DNA of 64,000 nucleotides from G965215055 sp965215055 (GTDB taxonomy: Bacteria > Pseudomonadota > Gammaproteobacteria > UBA4575), in the NCBI GenBank assembly GCA_965215055.1, contig OZ244046.1:1488001-1552000 (forward strand), read 5' to 3'. How positions within the stretch are numbered: the first letter of the stretch is position 1; each line of letters begins with the position of its first letter. The notes beneath the pieces were generated by a model. The model was not told the origin of the DNA. It saw only the letters and a list, made by a program, of their open reading frames with translations, and did not search any database. The translations under genes were made by a program, and so were the position numbers. This document shows positions 33,996-42,474 of the stretch, piece after piece.

Positions 33996-36539
33996 ATGGC
34001 GAATTACAAGGAAGCAAAGGCACGCATCAAGATCAACAAGCTGCTAGAGGAGGCAGGCTGGAGATTCTTCGACAACGAAGAAGGGCGGGCAAACGTCCAG
34101 CTTGAAGCGGGTATAAACATTACCCGGGACGACGTCGATGCCTTCGGAGAAAATTTCGAGACAACCAAAAAGGGCTTTGTCGACTTTCTGCTGCTCGATG
34201 CCAGGGGTTTTCCATTGATCGTCCTGGAAGCCAAGTCAGAGAACAAGAACCCGCTGGCAGGCAAAGAACAGGCACGCGAATACGCCCGCTCGCAGAACTG
34301 CCGCTTTGTTATCCTATCAAACGGTGACCGGCACTACTTCTGGGACCTGGAGCGGGGCAATCCCCACATCATCCCCGTGTTCCCAACTCCCGACTCCGTT
34401 ACCGGTTGCTCTAAGAACACACCTGACCCCAAGCGTCTGACTGGAGAAACCGTTAGCGACGATTACATCGTCCTTACCCAGCAGCCAAACTATGCATCCG
34501 AGGCCGCGTGGAAGGACGAAACCGAGCGCTCCGACTACATTCAGAAAAACAAGCTGCGCTTTCTGCGTCCCTACCAGTTACAGGCCATCCATGCCTTGCA
34601 GCGGGCCGCGCAGGATGACAAAGACCGTTTCCTTTTTGAAATGGCAACCGGCACCGGCAAAACCCTCACTTCTGCCGCGGTGATCAAGCTCTTTCTTCGT
34701 ACCGGCAATGCCTGTCGCGTGTTATTCCTGGTCGATCGTATCGAACTCGAAAATCAGGCCAAAAAGGCCTTCAACTCCCTGCTGTCAAACGATTGGAAAA
34801 CCGTCGTCTACAAGGAGAACCGCGATGATTGGCGCCACGCGGAAATTGTTGTCACTACCGTTCAATCCCTGCTGTTCAACAACAAGTACAGGCAACTTTT
34901 CTCGCCCACCGACTTTGACCTGATCATCTCCGATGAGGCGCATCGCTCCATCTCCGGCAATGCCCGCGCAGTGTTCGAATACTTTATAGGTTACAAGCTC
35001 GGCCTTACTGCTACGCCCCGCGATTACCTCAAGCGCCTCGACAAGGACAGTCCCGCCGTCCGTGATCCGCGCGAATACGAAAGGCGGACGTTGTTGGACA
35101 CCTATCGCACCTTCGGCTGCGAGGAAAGCCAGCCAACCTTTCGTTACTCATTACTGGACGGCGTAAAAGACGGCTACCTCGTCAATCCGACCTTGATTGA
35201 TGCCCGCACCGAAGTTACCGCGCAACTGCTCTCCGATGATGGCTTCATCGTCCAGTTCACCGATGAGAAAGGTGAAGATCAGAAAGAGTCGTACAAACAG
35301 CGCGAGTTCGAAAAACGCTTCTTCTCCGATGCCACCAACCAGCTTCTCTGCAAGACTTTTCTTGAGAACGCACTACGCGACCCCGTCAGTGGTGAGATTG
35401 GCAAATCCATCATCTTTGCCGTCAGTCAGAATCACGCAGCCCGGTTGACACAGGTTCTCAACGAGATGGCGGACAGGATGTTTCCCGGGAAATACCAGTC
35501 CGACTTTGCCGTACAGGTGACCTCCCGGGTTTCCGATGCCCAGCAGTTCACCATCAACTTTGCCAACAACAACCTGCTTGGTTCAGCCAACTTTATCGAT
35601 ACCTACCGCACCAGCAAGGCACGAATCTGTGTAACCGTCGGCATGATGACCACCGGCTACGACTGTCCCGACGTTCTGAACCTCGGCCTGTTTCGCCCCA
35701 TCTTCTCGCCTACCGATTTCATCCAGATTAAGGGACGCGGCACCCGCAGGCATAACTTTCTCGAACAGCTCCACGACGACGCGCTTGCAAAACACGTCAA
35801 GGAACCTGAAAAAACCGCCTTCAAGCTCTTCGATTTTTTTGCCAACTGTGAATACTTCGAAGAAGGATATAATTACGATCAGGTCATTGACCTGCCCAGG
35901 TCTGCCAGTGTCGGCAAGGGCGACGGCAGAGGCAGTGACCAGGTTGTCTACCCCACTTCTTACGAACACCTCGGTGCCGATATTCTTGACTCCATCAAGG
36001 AAGAGCCCGTCGGTTATGAAGGCATGAAGATCGATCGGATGTTCTTTGAAAAGTTTGAGGAAAAGGTGCGCAAGGACGAGATCATTGCCGAGGCTGTTGA
36101 AGCCGGGCAGTGGAGTCGCGTTATCGATTACATCAACGAGGAAGTCTTTGACAAACCCGAGGAATACTACACCCTCGACAAGCTGTGCGAGGCTGCATCC
36201 GTAGACCGCCGTCTGACCCTGCGCGAGATCCTGGAGAAAATCTTTGACATCATCCCGCGCTTCAAATCCACGGATGAATTACTTGAAGAAGAGTTCGCCA
36301 AGTTCGTTGCCGACTACAAGCCCGACGAAGCCGAGGCCATCCCTGCCATCAAGACCTACTTCAAGGCCTACGTTACGAATGACGAGACTCGCCGCATTAT
36401 CGAAAACCAAGAATATACGAAACTGTTTAACAATCCGGCCTTTGCTACCCGCGACTTCAAGGCCGTCCCTGAAAAATACCGTACCATCATTCCCGAGTAC
36501 ATCAGGAATTACGTTCCCTTGGACGTGTATACGCAGTGA
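33996..36539 (+). CDS. hsdR: Type I restriction enzyme, R subunit
   Basis: The 847-residue motor and nuclease subunit has an N-terminal PD-(D/E)xK nuclease with VDFLL and VLEAKSEN (about 62-81). The SF2 translocase carries FEMATGTGKTLTSA (Walker A, about 213), ISDEAHRS (DEAH, about 312), LGLTATPRDYL and the helicase motif VI region IKGRGTRRHN. The C-terminal part (EVFDKPEEYYTLDKLCEAA onward) resembles the EcoEI R C-terminal domain. The partner methylase/specificity subunit is about 1.6 kb downstream, separated by unrelated genes and gene scraps. Confidence 0.94.
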   Translation: MANYKEAKARIKINKLLEEAGWRFFDNEEGRANVQLEAGINITRDDVDAFGENFETTKKGFVDFLLLDARGFPLIVLEAKSENKNPLAGKEQAREYARSQNCRFVILSNGDRHYFWDLERGNPHIIPVFPTPDSVTGCSKNTPDPKRLTGETVSDDYIVLTQQPNYASEAAWKDETERSDYIQKNKLRFLRPYQLQAIHALQRAAQDDKDRFLFEMATGTGKTLTSAAVIKLFLRTGNACRVLFLVDRIELENQAKKAFNSLLSNDWKTVVYKENRDDWRHAEIVVTTVQSLLFNNKYRQLFSPTDFDLIISDEAHRSISGNARAVFEYFIGYKLGLTATPRDYLKRLDKDSPAVRDPREYERRTLLDTYRTFGCEESQPTFRYSLLDGVKDGYLVNPTLIDARTEVTAQLLSDDGFIVQFTDEKGEDQKESYKQREFEKRFFSDATNQLLCKTFLENALRDPVSGEIGKSIIFAVSQNHAARLTQVLNEMADRMFPGKYQSDFAVQVTSRVSDAQQFTINFANNNLLGSANFIDTYRTSKARICVTVGMMTTGYDCPDVLNLGLFRPIFSPTDFIQIKGRGTRRHNFLEQLHDDALAKHVKEPEKTAFKLFDFFANCEYFEEGYNYDQVIDLPRSASVGKGDGRGSDQVVYPTSYEHLGADILDSIKEEPVGYEGMKIDRMFFEKFEEKVRKDEIIAEAVEAGQWSRVIDYINEEVFDKPEEYYTLDKLCEAASVDRRLTLREILEKIFDIIPRFKSTDELLEEEFAKFVADYKPDEAEAIPAIKTYFKAYVTNDETRRIIENQEYTKLFNNPAFATRDFKAVPEKYRTIIPEYIRNYVPLDVYTQ

Positions 36540-36715
36540 GAGCTGTTGATATTTGCCTTTTGATCTTTATATTTGAATTTTTTCTGAATGTCGTGTCTAA
36601 TCAAATGACTAATGAATTGATTTTTGGAGGTAGACTGGCTACACTGCGCACCCGCAAGACGTTTGAATAAACAACTTGACTAGGAGAGCTTATCCACAAG
36701 CTCGCAGTGGTGGTT

Positions 36716-36910
36716 ATGAATAAAAAAGTAAAAAACTGGCTGCGTGGCATGTCCTCTGTAGTTCAAGTGTGGCCGGATACTTCATCAAGGATAAGAGAAA
36801 TACTTCTGCGACGTTCTGATTCGGAAGCACTTCATGGTGACTGGCAACGCATAGGTAACGATATAAGAAACGCTACTGACAAGCATGCGCATGAACAGAA
36901 AGCGGCGTAA
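36716..36910 (+). CDS. Small hypothetical protein, 64 aa
   Basis: Basic, soluble-looking product (MNKKVKNWLRGMSSVVQVWPD..). I do not know the family. It ends 26 bases into the DUF2335 frame, so the two are probably co-translated. In-frame GTG codons lie just upstream (36707, 36710). A perfect DnaA-box sequence TTATCCACA sits at 36690-36698, before the start, inside a small hairpin (86-103 of that hundred). Confidence 0.5.
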   Translation: MNKKVKNWLRGMSSVVQVWPDTSSRIREILLRRSDSEALHGDWQRIGNDIRNATDKHAHEQKAA

Positions 36911-37313
36911 CAGAGCACCAGCTACAAAACAACAGTCACCCACTTCGCGAAGCAATAATCAACGTCCCCCTCTTCAGGTGGCTACGAGGGAGGAGTTCAG
37001 CGGCCCTATTCCCCCTCCAAGTATACTCGAAGGATACAATCAAATAATACCCGGCGCGGCGGAACGAATTATTGCTATGGCAGAGCAAGAAACAAGCCAC
37101 CGCCAAGATATGGAACAAACGATCGTTATCAATGAATATAGAGAGGCAAGAAGGGGACAAATTTTTGCGGTAGTAATTGGTTCCCTTGCAATTATCTCGG
37201 GCGCGATCATCTCAGTGCAAGGTGCGCAATGGGCTGGAATAGCAATAGGTGGGGGCGGTGTAATAGGTCTTGTATCAGTTTTTATTTTGGGTAGACAGGG
37301 AAAATCCGAGTAG
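36885..37313 (+). CDS. DUF2335 membrane protein
   Basis: The protein has 142 residues. The central motif FSGPIPPPSILEGYNQIIPGAAERIIAMAEQETSHR is characteristic of DUF2335 (positions about 38-73). Two C-terminal membrane helices follow (IFAVVIGSLAIISGAIISV, IAIGGGGVIGLVSVFILG). The function is unknown; the family is frequent in mobile and defence-rich regions. The N-terminal 30 residues are basic. A second ATG at 36891 is equally plausible. Confidence 0.75.
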   Translation: MRMNRKRRNRAPATKQQSPTSRSNNQRPPLQVATREEFSGPIPPPSILEGYNQIIPGAAERIIAMAEQETSHRQDMEQTIVINEYREARRGQIFAVVIGSLAIISGAIISVQGAQWAGIAIGGGGVIGLVSVFILGRQGKSE

Positions 37314-37370
37314 CTACTTGCACTCTGTAGACCACGTAAGCCGGGTTAGCAAGGCGTAACCTGGGACAAC

Positions 37371-37412
37371 CTCCCGAACCATGCTGGACTCTGACACCAA
37401 ACGCTGTCTGGA
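37371..37412 (+). pseudogene. Truncated duplicate of the hsdM start
   Basis: The bases from 37371 repeat the leader and first codons of hsdMS at 38091 (CTCTCGAACC-ATG..). They encode MLDSDTKRCLDI against MLDSNTKRRIDT, and the similarity then stops. It is a scrap of a former or duplicated methylase gene, now followed directly by the terminator of the cupin gene. Confidence 0.7.
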
Positions 37413-37416
37413 TATA

Positions 37417-37448
37417 AAAAGCCGCAGGTTTTTAGGCCTACGGCTTTT
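37417..37448 (-). terminator. Bidirectional hairpin terminator
   Basis: The arms aaaagccgcagg and cctacggctttt pair with one mismatch around an eight-base loop. T-rich ends occur on both strands, and it lies 14 bases past the stop of the leftward cupin gene. It could also end rightward transcripts from hsdR/DUF2335. Confidence 0.8.
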
Positions 37449-37462
37449 CACTCCATGCAATA

Positions 37463-37927
37463 CTAGTACTTGATATCAAAAGGACGGGAATATCTTAAAT
37501 AGAATATACAGGCCTCTTCATCTCCACAGATCAGTGCGTGGGGAGGAGCGTTGCCAGGATAGCTGATATACGCAGGTCCTCGGAACTTGGTTTCTGTTCC
37601 ATCATGCGCGATCAATGTAAATTCACCACTCAGCCAAACGTACAATTCATCGCTTGTATGGGTATGTGATCTGACAACGTAGCCGGGAGGCAGTCTGAGA
37701 AAAGATTCACTGTGGTCCTTGCCAAGGTCACCCCTTACTACCGCAATCTCTGCACCGGGCGCTAAACCTTCTACTTCAAGTGGCTCCCAGACGAGCTTGT
37801 CTATATCAACAATGGTCTGGTCATCCCCGAACGCCAGGGGCTCCAGGTTTGAACCTTCACCATGAGCCATTACCAAGTTTGTAGATAGCAGGAGTCCAAA
37901 CAATAAAAACAGTTGTAAAGCTTTCAT
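37463..37927 (-). CDS. Periplasmic cupin-domain protein
   Basis: The protein has 154 residues from the ATG at 37927; an upstream in-frame ATG (37942) is less likely. A signal peptide (MKALQLFLLFGLLLSTNLVMA|HG) precedes a single cupin with metal-ligand-like residues: VVRSHTHTSDELYVWLSGEF (His, His, Glu) and the second motif PGNAPPHALIC. The substrate is unknown. It is transcribed against its neighbours inside the restriction locus, so it is probably an insertion. Confidence 0.75.
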   Translation of the reverse strand: MKALQLFLLFGLLLSTNLVMAHGEGSNLEPLAFGDDQTIVDIDKLVWEPLEVEGLAPGAEIAVVRGDLGKDHSESFLRLPPGYVVRSHTHTSDELYVWLSGEFTLIAHDGTETKFRGPAYISYPGNAPPHALICGDEEACIFYLRYSRPFDIKY

Positions 37928-38020
37928 TTGTTTTTCCCTCATCTACTAAAAAATTCATTAGTATTATAACAGAACTAGTCATGCCAACGCGCACGAATTT
38001 CCTCCTGATTGCTTCGCAAA

Positions 38021-38065
38021 ATAACTGACTATTCACCGCTCCGTATAACCAGAACTGGTTATTTG
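38021..38065 (+). pseudogene. Fragment of an OLD-like ATPase gene
   Basis: This 45-base stretch aligns with 41247-41292 inside the OLD-like gene with about 39 of 46 columns identical, including one single-base gap. It encodes part of the same YSPLR segment. It sits just upstream of hsdMS and shows that a relative of that gene once lay here or was copied here. The apparent 18-base palindrome within it (38045-38062) may be accidental. Confidence 0.6.
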
Positions 38066-38100
38066 GAACTGTTGATATTTATCTTACAATCTCTCGAACC

Positions 38101-40629
38101 ATGCTGGACTCCAACACCAAACGCCGCATCGACACCGCCCGCGATATCCTGGTCGGCAAAGTGCCCGACCCCAAGAGCCAGGTAGAGCAGATCACCATTG
38201 CACTCATCTACAAATTCATGGACGACATGGATGCAGAGAGCGAGGAACTCGGTGGCAAGCGCAGATTTTTCGCAGATGGCTTTGCCCGCTATGGCTGGAC
38301 CAAGCTCATGCGCACTGGACTGGGCGGACACGAGACCCTCGATCTCTACACCGAAGCCATTACCAGGATGCCGGAAAACCCGGGCATTCCGCCGCTTTTC
38401 CGCGACATCTTCAAAAACGCCTACTTGCCTTACCGCGACCCCGAGACCCTCAAAAACTTCCTCAAAGTCATTGACGAGTTTGAATATGACCACTCCGAAC
38501 GGCTGGGCGACGCCTTCGAATATCTGCTCTCCGTCCTCGGTTCACAGGGTGACGCCGGGCAGTTCCGCACCCCGCGCCACATCATTGACTTCATCGTCGC
38601 CGTCATCGACCCGAAAAAAGACGAGACATTGCTCGACCCTGCCTGCGGCACTGCCGGATTCCTGATTTCATCTTACAAACACGTCCTCAAGGCCAATACC
38701 GACAAACACGGTCACAGTACCCTCACGCCCGATGACAAGAGTCGGCTCGCTGACAACTTCAAAGGCTACGACATCTCGCCCGACATGGTGCGCCTCTCAC
38801 TGGTCAACATGTACCTGCACGGTTTCGCTGCTCCGCACATCTTTGAATACGACACCCTCACCAGCCAGGATCGCTGGAACGATTACGCCGACGTCATCCT
38901 TGCCAATCCGCCGTTCATGACGCCCAAAGGTGGCATCCGGCCACACAACCGCTTCTCGGTCAAATCCAAGCGCAGCGAAGTGCTGTTTGTGGACTACATG
39001 GCCGAACACCTGACACCCAAAGGCCGCGCCGGCATCATCGTGCCCGAAGGCATCATTTTTCAGAGCCAGAACGCCCACAAGCAACTGCGCAAAATACTGG
39101 TGGAAGAATACCTGGTCGCCGTGATCTCACTCCCGGCCGGCGTGTTTCAGCCTTATTCAGGCGTCAAGACCTCCATCCTGATCCTTGACCGCTCACTTGC
39201 GAAAAAGACCGACCATGTTGGCTTTTTCAAGATTGAAAACGACGGCTTCGATCTTGGTGCCCAACGACGCAAGATAGACAAGGACGACCTGCCACAAGCG
39301 CGTAAGGAAATCAGTGCATACCTGCACCGCCTGCGGACAGAAAAAAGCATGGACGACTTTCAGCCCGCACTGGGCTTGATAGTTGCGAAGGAGAAAATCG
39401 CCGCAGATGATGAATACAACCTGGGTGGGGAGAAGTATCGGGAAGATAAGCAGGATAGTGGTAAATATCAGTCGGTAGAACTTGGCCAGATTATTTTAGG
39501 CAAACCTCAATACGGTTCTGGTGCCCGCAAGGTTCCTTATGATGGCAAAGTTCGTTACGTTCGAATCACTGACCTTACAGACGATGGACAACTTAAAAAT
39601 GAGGACCCTGTTTCACCTTCGGTAACAGAGCCGGACCTGTTCCTCAAACCAGGTGACTTGTTAGTCGCACGTTCGGGCTCAGTTGGGCGTACTTACCTTC
39701 ACGGAAAGCTATCTGGCACTTATCAGTATGCCGGTTACTTAATTCGTTTCCGCATCAATCCTTCCAAAGCAATGCCTGAATATGTTTTCTACATCACAAA
39801 ATCGAATTTATGGAGGGAATGGATATTAAGCAACTCAAAGACCGGGACACTTACTAACATAAACGCTAAGCAATATGCATCGTTTGATTTACCTCTCCCC
39901 CCATTGGAAGTGCAGCGCGAGATCGTAGCGGAGATAGAAGGCTACCAGAAAGTGATCGACGGTGCCCGCGCCGTCATCGACAACTACCGCCCCCACATCC
40001 CCATCAACCCCAACTGGCCGATAGTAACTTTTGCTGAAGCTCCTTTTGAGATAATAGACGGTGATAGAGGAACAAACTATCCGAAGAAGGAAGAGTTTTC
40101 ACCAGACGGTTACTGCCTATTTCTCAATACAAAAAACGTTCGTCCAGATGGCTTTAACTTCGACAAGATGGAATTTATCACAAGAGAAAAAGATGCTCTG
40201 CTAAGGAAAGGGAAACTTCATCGTGGTGATGTTGTTCTCACGACACGCGGAACAATTGGGAACACAGGTTATTACGACGACTCTATCCCGTTCGAGCCTA
40301 TGAGGATAAATTCCGGAATGCTTATTTTCAGGCCTGACGTGAATAAGTTGTCTGGGAATTATCTTTTCCATTTTTTTCGATCCCAGAATTTCAAGGAACA
40401 ATGTGATGCAATCATATCAGGAGCGGCACAACCACAATTGCCAATTCGCAGTTTGAGTAGTGCAAGGCTTCCTATACCTGATCTAGAAACTCAACAAGCC
40501 ATCGTCGCTGAAATTGAAGCTGAACAAACACTTGTTGCTGCCAATCGAGAATTAGTTGAGCGCATGGACCGAAAAATACAGGCAGCTATCGGCCAAGTAT
40601 GGAGTAAAGACGAATCGCGAGCTTGCTAA
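38101..40629 (+). CDS. Type I modification-specificity fusion protein (HsdM-HsdS)
   Basis: The protein has 842 residues. The N-terminal 450 are an HsdM N6-adenine methylase (DPACGTAGFLISSY, about 179; the catalytic NPPF at about 270). From about 460 the chain continues, without a break, as an HsdS specificity subunit. It has two target-recognition domains (about 460-600 and 640-780), each followed by a conserved helical repeat (LPPLEVQREIVAEIEGYQK; IPDLETQQAIVAEIEAEQ). One chain can thus recognise a two-part site and methylate it. The partner nuclease is hsdR upstream. The start is ATG 38101, with no strong ribosome-binding site. Confidence 0.92.
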   Translation: MLDSNTKRRIDTARDILVGKVPDPKSQVEQITIALIYKFMDDMDAESEELGGKRRFFADGFARYGWTKLMRTGLGGHETLDLYTEAITRMPENPGIPPLFRDIFKNAYLPYRDPETLKNFLKVIDEFEYDHSERLGDAFEYLLSVLGSQGDAGQFRTPRHIIDFIVAVIDPKKDETLLDPACGTAGFLISSYKHVLKANTDKHGHSTLTPDDKSRLADNFKGYDISPDMVRLSLVNMYLHGFAAPHIFEYDTLTSQDRWNDYADVILANPPFMTPKGGIRPHNRFSVKSKRSEVLFVDYMAEHLTPKGRAGIIVPEGIIFQSQNAHKQLRKILVEEYLVAVISLPAGVFQPYSGVKTSILILDRSLAKKTDHVGFFKIENDGFDLGAQRRKIDKDDLPQARKEISAYLHRLRTEKSMDDFQPALGLIVAKEKIAADDEYNLGGEKYREDKQDSGKYQSVELGQIILGKPQYGSGARKVPYDGKVRYVRITDLTDDGQLKNEDPVSPSVTEPDLFLKPGDLLVARSGSVGRTYLHGKLSGTYQYAGYLIRFRINPSKAMPEYVFYITKSNLWREWILSNSKTGTLTNINAKQYASFDLPLPPLEVQREIVAEIEGYQKVIDGARAVIDNYRPHIPINPNWPIVTFAEAPFEIIDGDRGTNYPKKEEFSPDGYCLFLNTKNVRPDGFNFDKMEFITREKDALLRKGKLHRGDVVLTTRGTIGNTGYYDDSIPFEPMRINSGMLIFRPDVNKLSGNYLFHFFRSQNFKEQCDAIISGAAQPQLPIRSLSSARLPIPDLETQQAIVAEIEAEQTLVAANRELVERMDRKIQAAIGQVWSKDESRAC

Positions 40630-40655
40630 CAGGATCAGGTATAGGAAGACAAGCT

Positions 40656-42455
40656 ATGTATACAAAAAGAATTCAGATTGTAAATTACGGTCCAATTGAT
40701 CAGCTTGATATTACTTTTCCTTTCAAGGGTGATACTCCAAAACCTATTGTGCTGGTTGGCGAGAACGGTTCAGGGAAAAGCATTTTTTTATCTCATATTG
40801 TCAATATATTGATTTTTATTAAAGGTCTTATTTATCCTGAAACTCCTGAAGTAGAAGTAGGCAAGGTATACAAACTTCGAGACAACTCCTATATTAAATT
40901 GGGTAGCGAGATCTACTTCGCCAAGGTTGATTTTGAAGATGGTTTGTTTATGGGAGAAATGAGATCATGGCGGCTAAAACAGGATTATCCGAAGGACTTT
41001 CCAGAGCTTTTTGGATCAGATATGCAGGAAGCATGGAAAATAATGCCGCCCCAAAAAAATGAATATTTAATTCCTAGCATTGATAATGATGGCAAGGAAA
41101 AAATCAAGGATATCTTTTCTAAAAACTGTGTTCTCTATTTTCCTTTCAATCGCTTTGAAGATCCAGCATGGCTGAATGAGGAAAACTTGAAGGCCCGAGC
41201 AGAATATATGGGGCTCAAGCGTATAAGAAATCACACTAACCGCAAGATAATTAACTATTCGCCGCTCCGTGAGAACCAAAACTGGTTACTTGATGTAATT
41301 TTTGATGCAAGCGTTTATAAGACTCAACCTAAAAGTGCAGGAAGTATTTACGAGACTGCCCTTCGGGTAGTCCGGGAAGTGGTAAAAAAAGATAATCAGC
41401 AAGTCACATTTGGAGTAGACCAACGACATAAGAGAGTTGTTTCAATCGAAGGGGGAAAAGGCCCGATAGTTCCAAATATTTTTCAGCTATCGAGTGGAGA
41501 AACTTCCTTGCTAAATATATTCTTATCGATCTTGCGCGATTTTGATTTATGTGGTGCATCTTTTGCCAAAGCTGAGGAGGTACGCGGTATAGCTATCGTG
41601 GATGAAATCGACCTGCATTTGCATGCAGATCATCAATATACAATCCTTCCGAAGCTAATACAGATGTTCCCGCGTGTCCAATTTATAGTCACAACACACT
41701 CGCCACTCTTTGCCCTTGGAATGAAAAATATTTTTGGGGACGATGGTTTCTCTCTGTATCGTTTACCCCAGGGGCAGCAAATAAGCCCTGAAGAATTCAG
41801 TGAATTCGAGAATGCGTATCAATCTTTCACAGCGACGAGAAAATTTTCGAGTGATATACGAAAGGCAATCCAAGATGCACAGGGCCCCATTATATTTGTA
41901 GAGGGGAAAACCGACCAAAAGTATTTACAAAAGGCTTCTGAATTGCTTGGTCAGGAGGAAATGCTGGAAAAAATTAGTATACAAGACGGCGAGGGATCGT
42001 CGAATTTGAAAATGATTTGGAAACTCCCAAAGCTTCCCAATTTTCCAGCTCAAAAGATAATACTTCTCTTTGACGGCGATAGTGGTGTAGATAAGGGCAG
42101 CAAGGGAAATATATTTAAGCGGAAGATTCCACAATATAGAGATCATCCAATAAAAAAAGGTATTGAAAACCTGTTCAGCAAGAAAACCTTAGAAAAAGCG
42201 CTGAAGCACAAATCTGCATTCATAAATATTGCTTCTAAGTATACAAAAACGGAACGAGGAAAACTTAAAACTATCCCTGAGGAGTGGACTATTGACGAGA
42301 ATGAAAAGACTAATCTGTGCGATTGGCTTTGTAAAAATGGTACAGCAGATAACTTCCAACATTTTCAAGTGATATTTGACTTATTGCAGGAAACGCTGGA
42401 CTTGAAAAGTCCATCACAAGCGGAGAAGAATCGCGAAAAAAAGGGTAATAAGTAG
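40656..42455 (+). CDS. OLD-like AAA ATPase with TOPRIM domain
   Basis: The protein has about 599 residues from the ATG at 40656 behind AGGAAG; the frame opens earlier at 40623, overlapping hsdMS. An ABC-type ATPase (Walker A VGENGSGKS near 34, signature SSGETSLLN near 279, Walker B IAIVDEIDLHLH near 312, switch TTHSPL near 347) is followed by a TOPRIM domain (FVEGKTDQKYL near 413, LLFDGDSG near 470). This is the layout of OLD-family nucleases used in phage defence. Placement directly after hsdMS suggests an accessory defence role, which is inference. The gene is notably more AT-rich than its neighbours. Confidence 0.8.
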   Translation: MYTKRIQIVNYGPIDQLDITFPFKGDTPKPIVLVGENGSGKSIFLSHIVNILIFIKGLIYPETPEVEVGKVYKLRDNSYIKLGSEIYFAKVDFEDGLFMGEMRSWRLKQDYPKDFPELFGSDMQEAWKIMPPQKNEYLIPSIDNDGKEKIKDIFSKNCVLYFPFNRFEDPAWLNEENLKARAEYMGLKRIRNHTNRKIINYSPLRENQNWLLDVIFDASVYKTQPKSAGSIYETALRVVREVVKKDNQQVTFGVDQRHKRVVSIEGGKGPIVPNIFQLSSGETSLLNIFLSILRDFDLCGASFAKAEEVRGIAIVDEIDLHLHADHQYTILPKLIQMFPRVQFIVTTHSPLFALGMKNIFGDDGFSLYRLPQGQQISPEEFSEFENAYQSFTATRKFSSDIRKAIQDAQGPIIFVEGKTDQKYLQKASELLGQEEMLEKISIQDGEGSSNLKMIWKLPKLPNFPAQKIILLFDGDSGVDKGSKGNIFKRKIPQYRDHPIKKGIENLFSKKTLEKALKHKSAFINIASKYTKTERGKLKTIPEEWTIDENEKTNLCDWLCKNGTADNFQHFQVIFDLLQETLDLKSPSQAEKNREKKGNK

Positions 42456-42474
42456 TAGGGTTATGTTTTTTCGT

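Noticed and set aside
38045..38062. Perfect inverted repeat ataaccag-aa-ctggttat upstream of hsdMS, like an operator
   Set aside because: It lies inside the fragment that matches the OLD-like gene, where the corresponding bases are not palindromic in full. It is probably accidental, and no regulator gene is beside it.
37943..38100. Possible CRISPR or phage attachment site in the gap before hsdMS
   Set aside because: There are no regularly spaced repeats, no tRNA gene and no integrase; the repeats found are explained by gene fragments.
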